Below are positions 13,429 through 19,204 of a DNA stretch of 19,204 nucleotides, one piece after another (position 1 is the first letter of the stretch; each line of letters starts with the position of its first letter). A model generated the notes under the pieces. The model saw only the letters and a list, made by a program, of their open reading frames with translations. It ran no database searches and was not told the origin of the DNA. This DNA is from Actinomycetota bacterium (GTDB lineage: Bacteria; Actinomycetota; Actinomycetes; Streptosporangiales; Streptosporangiaceae), in assembly GCA_003140115.1 (NCBI GenBank), contig PLIQ01000194.1:9658-28861 (forward strand), written 5' to 3'. A program made the translations under genes and the position numbers.

Positions 13429-14673
13429 ATGATGCAGACCACCGCTGTGGTCGTCGGTGCCGGGCACGCCGGCCTGGCCATGAGCCGCCGCCTCACCGAA
13501 CGCTCGATCGACCACATCGTCCTCGAGCGCGGTGAGGTGGCGAACTCGTGGCGGACCCAGCGCTGGCCCACCCTGCGGCTGCTCACCCCGAACTGGCAGA
13601 CCCGGCTGCCCGGCTACGACTACGCAGGCGACGACCCGGACGGCTATATGCCCGTCACCGATGTCGTCGCCACCATCACCCGCTATGCCGGTCTCGTCGG
13701 CGCACCGGTGCGTACCGCCACGACCGTGCGCACCGTACGCGCGGCACCGGAAGGCTTCGAGATCCGGGCCAACGGCGACGTCCTCCGCGCCCGTGCCGTG
13801 GTGCTGGCCACCGGGGCGTGCAACCTTCCGGCGATCCCGGGCGTCGCCGACGCCGTCCCGTCGTCCATCACGACGCTCACCCCGCTCACCTACCGCGATC
13901 CCGGCCAGCTCCCCGACGGCGGGGTCCTCGTCGTCGGCGCGTCAGCCACCGGCGTCCAGCTCGCCAGCGAGATCCACCGGTCGGGGCGCCCGGTAACCCT
14001 GGCCGTCGGCGAACACGTCCGGCTGCCCCGCACCTACCGCGGCCGCGACATCTTCTGGTGGCTCGAGGCCACGGGCCTGCTAGCCGAACGCTACGACCAG
14101 ATCGACGACCTCACCCGCGCCCGCCACCTCCCCTCGCCGCAGCTCACCGGTACTCCCCAGGCCGTTACGACCGACCTCAACACGCTTACGGCGCTAGGAA
14201 TCCGCATCGTCGGGCGCCTCGGCCGTATCACCGATGGCGTGGCCCAGTTCTCCGGGGCACTCGCCAACACCTGCGTGCTCGCCGACCTGAAGATGAACCG
14301 GTTCCTGAACCGGGCCGACCAGTGGGCCACGGCCTCGGGCCTCGACGACGACCTTCCGCCACCGCACCGGTTCGCACCCACCCGCGTCGACCCCCGCACC
14401 CCCTTGGAACTGGACCTCACGAGCGGGGAGGTCACCACCGTGCTGTGGGCGACAGGCTTCCGGCCCGACCACTCCTGGCTCGACATCCCCGTGCGTGACC
14501 GGACCGGCCACATCCGCCACGACGGCGGCATCGTCACCGGCGCCCCCGGACTCTACGTGCTTGGCATGCCCATGCTCCGCACCCGCGCCTCCACCTACAT
14601 CCACGGCGCAGCCGCCGACTCTGGCGCCCTGGCTGGCCACCTCCACTCCTTCCTCAGCAGCCGGCGCCGATAA
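13429..14673 (+). CDS. FAD/NAD(P)-dependent flavin monooxygenase
   Basis: This 414-residue flavoprotein has two Rossmann motifs: the FAD-binding VVVGAGHAGLAM (GAGHAG, 10-15) and the NAD(P)-binding VLVVGASATGVQLA (GASATG, 169-174). ATGACNLPAIPG (127-137) and VLWATGFRPD are the two ATG-type FAD-contact motifs typical of class B flavin monooxygenases and related oxidoreductases. The early WPTLRLLTPNWQTRLPGY matches the substrate-side segment of putative FAD-dependent monooxygenases. The reaction could be N- or S-oxidation, Baeyer-Villiger oxidation or hydroxylation; it cannot be told apart here. ATG 13429 is directly followed by a second ATG at 13432. It is the last gene of the SnoaL-P450-OsmC unit and ends in tandem TAA TAA, converging on fusion B. 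Confidence 0.88.
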   Translation: MMQTTAVVVGAGHAGLAMSRRLTERSIDHIVLERGEVANSWRTQRWPTLRLLTPNWQTRLPGYDYAGDDPDGYMPVTDVVATITRYAGLVGAPVRTATTVRTVRAAPEGFEIRANGDVLRARAVVLATGACNLPAIPGVADAVPSSITTLTPLTYRDPGQLPDGGVLVVGASATGVQLASEIHRSGRPVTLAVGEHVRLPRTYRGRDIFWWLEATGLLAERYDQIDDLTRARHLPSPQLTGTPQAVTTDLNTLTALGIRIVGRLGRITDGVAQFSGALANTCVLADLKMNRFLNRADQWATASGLDDDLPPPHRFAPTRVDPRTPLELDLTSGEVTTVLWATGFRPDHSWLDIPVRDRTGHIRHDGGIVTGAPGLYVLGMPMLRTRASTYIHGAAADSGALAGHLHSFLSSRRR

Positions 14674-14676
14674 TAA

Positions 14677-14697
14677 CCAACCGCCACGCCAGGTTGG
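14677..14697. terminator. Weak hairpin between FAD monooxygenase and fusion B
   Basis: CCAACC (14677-14682) and GGTTGG (14692-14697) form a 6-bp stem with a 9-base loop just after the tandem stops of the monooxygenase gene. No T-tract follows. It lies in the 66-base gap of two convergent genes, so a bidirectional terminator is possible but weak. Confidence 0.3.
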
Positions 14698-14739
14698 CAT
14701 CGGCCTGTCATTTTCCACATCGCACAGCGTCGGCCGGCT

Positions 14740-16827
14740 TCAGATGAGTTCGGCCAGGCAGGCCGCGGCCCGCGCAGCGCCGTCGGTCTCGACGGGCCGG
14801 TAGCTGACCGGACGGGAGATCTCCTCGGCCATTGCGCTAGCCAGTACCTCCGGCGTGGTCTGCTCGTAGTCCAGGCAGCGGCCGGCGCCGTACTGGGCCA
14901 GCCGGTGCCGGACATGGAGGTTCTGCTCGAAATGATGGCGCAGCGGCACATAGATAAATGGGCGCCGACCCGCGGTGAGCTCCATCGTGGTGGTTAGGCC
15001 ACCTTGCACAACCGCGAGATCGCAGGCCGCGAGATGGCGGTAGAGGTCGTGAACGTAGCCATGGACCTCAAGCCCGTCATGGGAATCCAGGGAGCGGGGG
15101 TCGATCCGGGGCCCGGTCACCACGATCATCCGCAGTTCGGGCACCAGCCGCTTGACCGCCGGGAAAGCAGCCGTCACCCGGCGGAGCAAGTCGGTGCCGA
15201 CGCCCGAGCCGCCGACCGTGACCACACAGACCTTCTCATCGGCCCGGTAGCCGAGCTCGGCGCGGACGGCGTCGCGGTCGGCGAGTTCGGTGGCCGAGAT
15301 TCCGGTGACATAGCCCGAGAATTGGTAGTTCTGCTCGACCCACTCACGGATCAGCGGCAGCCCGGCGCCGAAGGTGTCCGGCACCACGTCGGCGGGGTTG
15401 CCGACGAACACGGATCGGTCCCGCAGACTCGAGAAGCGCGCGATCTGCTCGATCATCTCGGCGTTGTAGTCGGTGGTCAGGTCCTGCTCCGCGGTCCCAG
15501 CGTCCGGCATGGGCAGCCAGCCTACGAAGTCGGTAATCCAGGCATAGTGCGCCCGCTTGAGCTCGGGGTTCTCATGCAGGAAGTAGTCGATGTCCCAGGC
15601 CTCGTCGCCGACCCACAGGTCAAAATGCTCGTCCCGGACGAGGTCGGCGAAGACCATGAAGTTACTGACCAGGATCTCGTCCATATTCCGGAAGGCCTGG
15701 AAGACGTGCAGGTCGTGCTCGAAAGCCTCGCTCTCGATGTGTCCGGACTCGCTGGCCAGGAAGGCCGAGGCGGGGTGGATCAGCTCGCCTCGCCGCTTTA
15801 GCAGCTCGGTGACCGGGTGCTGGGCCAGCCAGTGCACCTCGACGCCGGGCCGGAGCGCGCGCAGTTCGTCGGCGATGGCCAGGTCGCGCCGGGCATGACC
15901 CAGGCCGATCGGCGAACTGACGTAAAGCACTCGCTGGCGGCGGTCCCGGGCCCTGGTCCAGGTTCGCGACGTCGGTGCGCTGGGGCCGAGGGACTCGGCG
16001 AAACCGCGGATGAGCAGGTTCGCCTGGACCGGATCACGCATCGTCGGGGCGTGACCCCCGCCGCAGATCGTTACCATCTGCCCGCCGGTCCAGCGGGCCA
16101 GCGCCACGCCGGTCTCGTACGGCACGACCCCGTCCTGGTCGCCGTGCACAATAAGCACCGGGCAGCGCACCTGCTGGCAGATAGCCTCGGCGGCGTCGAC
16201 GTCGGGCTCCGCCATGCCCGGGCCGGTCAGCAGCAGCGTCTCGGCGGTGGTTTCCAGGCCCCAGGCCACTCCGTCTTCCCGCTGCTTGGTCGAGTGCGGC
16301 TCGGTGAATACCTGCGACATGAAGAACTCGACCCAGCCGCGGTAGTCGGCCAGCCAGTAGTGCAGGTTGGCCTTCTCCCAGCCCTGGTAGCTGTCCTTGG
16401 GCTCGGCGAAGTCCGGCGGAATCGGCCAGGGCAGCGCCGCGCCGAACGCGACCACCCCGGCCGCCCGTTCCGGGTACCACGCCGCTAGCTGCAGCGCATG
16501 CCGACCGCCCATGGACAGGCCGACGATCACGGCCCGGTCCACCCCGGTGGCGTCCAGCACGGCGACCGCGTCATCGACATACTCCCGGTCGAGGTACGCC
16601 TCCGCGGCCTTGGGCCGGTCGGCCCGGCCGTTGCCCCGGCCCTCGACGGTGATCACCCGGAACCGGCGGGCCAGGTACGGCACCTGGAACTTCCATTGCC
16701 GGGCATGCACGATCGCCCAGGAGGTGAGCAGCAAAATCGTCGGCTCGCCCGCACCGAACACCTCGTAACCGATCTTGACGCCGTCGCGCTCGATGAAGCC
16801 CTCGGCATCGGGATACCTCGCCCGCAT
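14740..16827 (-). CDS. Fusion B: alpha/beta-hydrolase + GT-B glycosyltransferase, Ser nucleophile
   Basis: This 695-residue paralogue of fusion A aligns with it from MRAR at the start to the C-terminus. The hydrolase domain (about 1-285) has a canonical nucleophile elbow GLSMGG with S105, acid D232 in GDQDGVVP and histidine H259 in GGGHAPT. A linker of Arg/Thr/Ser-rich residues (about 281-298) leads to the glycosyltransferase with SSPIGLGHARRDLAIA (304-319), WVGDEAWDIDYFLHENPE in the middle and VVTGPRIDPRS, VVQGGLTTTMEL and FIYVPLRHHFEQ in the donor-binding half. TEPHSTK in the hydrolase cap is also shared with fusion A. ATG 16825-16827 is preceded by GGGAGG (16834-16839) at 6 bases. It is alone on the minus strand, divergent from the deiodinase-like gene. 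Domain calls are solid; the substrate and order of reactions are unknown. Confidence 0.87.
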   Translation of the reverse strand: MRARYPDAEGFIERDGVKIGYEVFGAGEPTILLLTSWAIVHARQWKFQVPYLARRFRVITVEGRGNGRADRPKAAEAYLDREYVDDAVAVLDATGVDRAVIVGLSMGGRHALQLAAWYPERAAGVVAFGAALPWPIPPDFAEPKDSYQGWEKANLHYWLADYRGWVEFFMSQVFTEPHSTKQREDGVAWGLETTAETLLLTGPGMAEPDVDAAEAICQQVRCPVLIVHGDQDGVVPYETGVALARWTGGQMVTICGGGHAPTMRDPVQANLLIRGFAESLGPSAPTSRTWTRARDRRQRVLYVSSPIGLGHARRDLAIADELRALRPGVEVHWLAQHPVTELLKRRGELIHPASAFLASESGHIESEAFEHDLHVFQAFRNMDEILVSNFMVFADLVRDEHFDLWVGDEAWDIDYFLHENPELKRAHYAWITDFVGWLPMPDAGTAEQDLTTDYNAEMIEQIARFSSLRDRSVFVGNPADVVPDTFGAGLPLIREWVEQNYQFSGYVTGISATELADRDAVRAELGYRADEKVCVVTVGGSGVGTDLLRRVTAAFPAVKRLVPELRMIVVTGPRIDPRSLDSHDGLEVHGYVHDLYRHLAACDLAVVQGGLTTTMELTAGRRPFIYVPLRHHFEQNLHVRHRLAQYGAGRCLDYEQTTPEVLASAMAEEISRPVSYRPVETDGAARAAACLAELI

Positions 16828-16860
16828 GGCCGCCCTCCCGGGGAATCGCCGTCCTTCATG

Positions 16861-16890
16861 TCCTATCCATTCCTATCCATGCCTATTGCA
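16861..16890 (-). repeat. Tandem 10-bp repeats upstream of fusion B
   Basis: TCCTATCCAT occurs twice in perfect tandem (16861-16870, 16871-16880) followed by a degenerate third unit GCCTATTGCA (16881-16890). They begin 33 bases upstream of the fusion B ATG. A period of one DNA turn in a promoter region suggests a regulator site rather than chance. Confidence 0.5.
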
Positions 16891-16922
16891 GCCGGGTTGC
16901 CACGCGAGTGCAAACGGCGCGG

Positions 16923-16977
16923 CCGAGCTCGCGTTCGCGAACTCGGGGCAGTGACCTGCCGGTTCCGTTGACCGGCA
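16923..16977. promoter_or_regulatory. Palindrome and hairpin in the fusion B / nitroreductase divergent region
   Basis: GTTCGCGAAC (16933-16942) is a perfect 10-bp palindrome nested inside CCGAG (16923-16927) and CTCGG (16942-16946). Further on, TGCCGGT (16957-16963) and ACCGGCA (16971-16977) form a perfect 7-bp inverted repeat with a 7-base loop. The region is intergenic between divergently transcribed genes, so operators are the likely explanation. Confidence 0.4.
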
Positions 16978-17065
16978 AGCAGAGCACGGCGGGATAAGTC
17001 ACGGACCCGGCTGCGCACCCATCCTGGGATGGAATGGGTGACCGCAGGAGGCGTTCCGTTGACCG
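16962..17065 (+). repeat. 13-bp direct repeat, second copy over the nitroreductase start codon
   Basis: GTTCCGTTGACCG occurs at 16962-16974 and 17053-17065, 91 bases apart. GTGACC also precedes each copy (16951-16956 and 17038-17043) at slightly different spacing. The second copy contains the chosen TTG start, so a bound protein could block both transcription and translation. Confidence 0.45.
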
Positions 17066-17721
17066 AAATCGCTCAGCCCGCGATCCGGCCTCTCAATCAC
17101 GTCCGGATGTCGCAGGCTGACATGGTTCGTGACGTGCGCCTGTTCGCCGACCGGATGTCGGTGCGCCGGTCAGTGCGGGAATTCTCACCTGAACCCGTGC
17201 CGGAGCAGGTGATAGAGGCTGCCATCCGGGCCGCCGCGAGCGCGCCGAGCGGGGCCAACGTGCAGCCGTGGCGGTTCGTGGTGATGACCAGCCCGGAGCG
17301 CAAGCGGCGCCTGCGGGAGGCCGCCGAGGCCGAGGAGCGGGACTTCTATGAACGCCGTGCCCCGCAAGAGTGGCTCAGCGCTCTGGCTCCGATCGGCACC
17401 GACTGGCGCAAGCCGTTTCTTGAGATCGCCCCTGTGATAATCGTGGTGTTTGAGGTGCACCAGGGCCCCAGCAGCCCTAAGCCGTACTACGTCAAGGAAT
17501 CGGTGGGCATTGCCGTCGGGCTGCTGATCGCCGCGCTGCACCACGCTGGCCTGGCGACGCTGACTCACACGCCCAGCCCGATGCGCTTCCTTAACAAGGT
17601 GTGCGGACGGCCTGCGGAAGAGCGCCCCTACCTGGTGATGCCGGTCGGGTATCCGGCCAGCGACGCGGTGGTACCCGATCTGATCCGCAAGCCCCTTGCC
17701 GAGGTGATGGTCCGGTGCTGA
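17059..17721 (+). CDS. Nitroreductase-fold flavoprotein, iodotyrosine deiodinase-like
   Basis: The 220-residue protein belongs to the nitroreductase FMN family, in the iodotyrosine deiodinase (IYD) branch. It has [65 protein letters not shown] and the IYD-like end VGYP followed by [14 protein letters not shown]. The residues that grip the halotyrosine zwitterion in animal IYD (Glu157, Tyr161, Lys182 in human) correspond to E93, Y97 and K118 here, within EERDFYERR and DWRKPFL. IYD enzymes reductively remove iodide or other halides from halotyrosines with FMN and NAD(P)H-derived electrons. ATG 17029 is possible, but TTG 17059 is chosen because AGGAGG (17046-17051) lies 7 bases before it. It is divergent from fusion B and converges on the FAD-oxidoreductase relic with a 13-base gap. 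Confidence 0.88.
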   Translation: MTEIAQPAIRPLNHVRMSQADMVRDVRLFADRMSVRRSVREFSPEPVPEQVIEAAIRAAASAPSGANVQPWRFVVMTSPERKRRLREAAEAEERDFYERRAPQEWLSALAPIGTDWRKPFLEIAPVIIVVFEVHQGPSSPKPYYVKESVGIAVGLLIAALHHAGLATLTHTPSPMRFLNKVCGRPAEERPYLVMPVGYPASDAVVPDLIRKPLAEVMVRC

Positions 17722-17734
17722 CGTCCGTCGGCGG

Positions 17735-18374
17735 TTATCTGAGGTCGCTGGCGAAGAAGGCCCGCAATGGGCCGATGTGCCGGTCAGGGCGGCGCCACTC
17801 AGCGAGCAGATCCTCAAGCAGGTGCTGTTCGGCGATCAACTCCGTACCGCGGTAACGCCGGACTACCGGATGGATAAAGGCGCTCTCCGCGGCCCGGTCC
17901 GGGACCGGATGCCGGTCGATCGCGAAGACATCGCCGTAGTCCGCACGGCCCCACCGCAGGGCCACCGTGTAATAGTGCGAGGCATCCGCGAAGCGCGATA
18001 CCGCGTAGTCCTCGGGCAGGTCGCAGTAGTGCCGGACCTGGCCGGTCACCTGGTCAACGACCAGCACGTCACACAGGTACTCGAACTGGGTCCACAGCGC
18101 CGAGCTCCAGTTCACCCGGTCCAGCACGAGCGACGTCAGCCGGTCCTGGTCCGGCGGCACGACCTCACACGCCAGCGGGACCCCGTCATAACGTTCGCGC
18201 AGCAAGGCGGTGAGCGTTCGCAGGTTGTAGCGGAATCCGTCGATGAATGGCGACGACGCATGACGGCAATCGCGGTCCTGGGCAATGGTGCCCGGCCGGG
18301 CCAGCGCCGATGATCACGTACTGATGTGCTTGCGCTGAACCGGCAGACGCCGTGGTGATGCCAGCTCCGGCCAT
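17735..18374 (-). pseudogene. FOXRED2-like FAD oxidoreductase with internal deletion and frameshift
   Basis: Two pieces of one gene family are joined. The N-terminal piece, from about ATG 18374, reads QYVIIGAGPAG, the FAD Rossmann motif, and then loses homology. The C-terminal piece, in another frame, can be followed from GTIAQDRDCRHASS through FIDGFRYN, RYDGVP, RVNWSSALWTQF and FIHPVVRRYRGTELIAEQHL to TAA at 17735-17737. This matches the C-terminal part of FOXRED2-like FAD-dependent oxidoreductases, where GTLMQARD...SGFIHGFRYN is usual. About 300 or more middle residues, including the NAD(P) domain, are missing. The junction lies at 18287-18300 in CCCGGCCGGGCACC (minus strand), where GCCGG is shared by the expected ends (PAG and FAGT). 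A 156-residue open frame from TTG 18205 remains but is unlikely to be functional. Confidence 0.7.
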
Positions 18375-18445
18375 GAATGAATGCCTCCCGCCGCCGTCCT
18401 CAGTGCTGTCAACGATGCCTGACGATCCGGCTTGAGATCTAGGCA

Positions 18446-18474
18446 TTGAAGGATCGCATCTGCCGGTCTACTCT
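18446..18474 (+). promoter_or_regulatory. Candidate sigma70-type promoter of the AhpD-like gene
   Basis: TTGAAG (18446-18451) and TACTCT (18469-18474) are separated by 17 bases, in an AT-richer stretch of the 205-base gap between the pseudogene and the AhpD-like gene. This is a reasonable -35/-10 pair, about 105 bases before the chosen start. Confidence 0.35.
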
Positions 18475-18579
18475 TCTCTTATTACGGCGTTATGCTACCT
18501 TGTGTCACCCCCGCACAGGGTGGTCTTGCTGAGTGACCGCCGTGCTGATGCAGTAGTCCCGGAGTTTAGGAGCGAACTC

Positions 18580-19143
18580 GTGCCGCATATCAGCCTGGGT
18601 AACGACGCGCCCGGTATCGTGTCTTTGTTTGCGTACCGGCCAGAAACAGCCAAGCCGCTGTGCGACCTCGCCGAGGTACTGCTGCGCGGTCCTAGCTCCT
18701 TGACCCGCGGAGAACGGGAGCTGATCGCCTCCTACGTTTCGACGCTCAACGACTGCAATTTCTGCGCGGACTCACACGCCGCGTTCGCCGCCGCTCAACT
18801 CCCGGAAGGGATGACGCTGGTCGATCAGGTTCGCGCCGATCCGGCTAGTGCTCCGGTCTCGGCGAAGCTCGGCGCCCTGCTCCGGATCGCGGGCGCGGTG
18901 CAGCGAAGCGGGCAGGATGTGCGCGCGGCGGATGTTGCGGCGGCCCGCGAGGCCGGCGCGACTGACGTCGAAATTCATGACACGGTCCTTATCGCTGCCG
19001 CGTTCTGCCTGTTCAACCGTTACGTGGACGGGCTCGCGACTACCCTCCCTGAAGATCCGGCCGGGTATGCGGCGATGGCCGAACTGATCGTGAGCGTCGG
19101 ATACGGGGCGGCATCCGGCCAGCCGGTCGGCCAGAGCCACTAG
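18580..19143 (+). CDS. AhpD-like / carboxymuconolactone decarboxylase-family protein
   Basis: This 187-residue protein of the AhpD-like superfamily has the redox motif CxxCxxxH as CNFCADSH (C59, C62, H66) in ELIASYVSTLNDCNFCADSH. It also has the FAYRPETAKPL and LLRGPSSLTRGERELIA blocks typical of uncharacterised peroxidase-related members. AhpD itself reduces the peroxiredoxin AhpC with these cysteines; members of this subgroup are mostly of unknown substrate. The frame is open from GTG 18502, but GTG 18580 is chosen because AGGAG (18568-18572) precedes it at 7 bases and the family commonly begins PHI. It stands at the edge of the cluster behind the pseudogene and may use peroxide generated by the flavin enzymes; this is inference. 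The last 61 bases of the window hold only a 10-bp palindrome ACCCGCGGGT (19180-19189). Confidence 0.88.
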   Translation: MPHISLGNDAPGIVSLFAYRPETAKPLCDLAEVLLRGPSSLTRGERELIASYVSTLNDCNFCADSHAAFAAAQLPEGMTLVDQVRADPASAPVSAKLGALLRIAGAVQRSGQDVRAADVAAAREAGATDVEIHDTVLIAAAFCLFNRYVDGLATTLPEDPAGYAAMAELIVSVGYGAASGQPVGQSH

Positions 19144-19204
19144 CGGCCACCGTAACCGACACAGCTGAGCGACATCGGTACCCGCGGGTGGGTCGTCAAT
19201 TACG

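Noticed and set aside
13548..14498. 316-codon + strand frame overlapping the FAD monooxygenase
   Set aside because: Alternative frame of a clear flavoprotein gene; the translation is mostly Arg/Pro/His as expected from frame-shifted GC-rich sequence.
15004..15801. 265-codon + strand open frame opposite fusion B
   Set aside because: Antisense shadow of the glycosyltransferase domain with no motif of its own.
17735..18205. Independent 156-residue hypothetical gene
   Set aside because: Homology to the FAD-oxidoreductase C-terminus continues upstream of the TTG to the deletion junction, so it is better read as part of a pseudogene.
19180..19189. Palindrome ACCCGCGGGT at the window end as a terminator or operator
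   Set aside because: Ten bases of self-complementary GC-rich DNA with no T-tract and no downstream gene visible; too weak to call.

Overview
This is a high-GC window with actinobacterial gene style: GTG and TTG starts, tight or overlapping operons, an OmpR/PhoB regulator with a TcrY/MtrB-type kinase, a LuxR regulator with an NB-ARC-like ATPase, and an FxLD-type methyltransferase C-terminus. A member of the Streptosporangiales or a neighbouring order is plausible, but this is inferred from gene families and no rRNA or tRNA is present.

Positions 1-5480 hold ordinary cellular genes, all on the + strand: the 3' part of a PCMT-like methyltransferase, a stand-alone CYTH protein ending in a hairpin terminator, a two-component system (1442-3912), an HD hydrolase of the SpoT/MESH1 type and an Fpg/Nei DNA glycosylase. 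The last four genes are so tightly packed that they are probably one operon.

Positions 5454-19143 form an accessory region. A minus-strand unit runs from a LuxR-family (LAL) regulator to an alpha/beta-hydrolase-glycosyltransferase fusion (fusion A) and a class I methyltransferase. Divergent from it is a + strand unit: SnoaL-like protein, cytochrome P450, OsmC-like protein and FAD monooxygenase. A second, paralogous hydrolase-glycosyltransferase fusion (fusion B) follows on the minus strand. It is divergent from an iodotyrosine-deiodinase-like nitroreductase. Next comes the wreck of a FOXRED2-like FAD oxidoreductase, and last an AhpD-like protein. No polyketide synthase, NRPS or terpene cyclase is visible, so this looks like a tailoring, detoxification or small-molecule transformation cluster; its substrate cannot be read from the sequence.

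The most unusual points are these. The two long hydrolase-GT fusions are paralogous and differ at the nucleophile (Cys105 in A, Ser105 in B). The P450 reads without a stop into the OsmC-like protein, although a textbook Shine-Dalgarno precedes the internal ATG. A PimM-type palindrome lies between the LuxR gene and the SnoaL-P450 unit, with a 10-base half-site repeated just upstream of fusion A. The nitroreductase keeps the substrate-binding Glu/Tyr/Lys triad of iodotyrosine deiodinase. The oxidoreductase pseudogene appears to have lost its middle by deletion at a short homology. The fpg gene loses its fourth zinc cysteine exactly where the convergent methyltransferase gene overlaps it.
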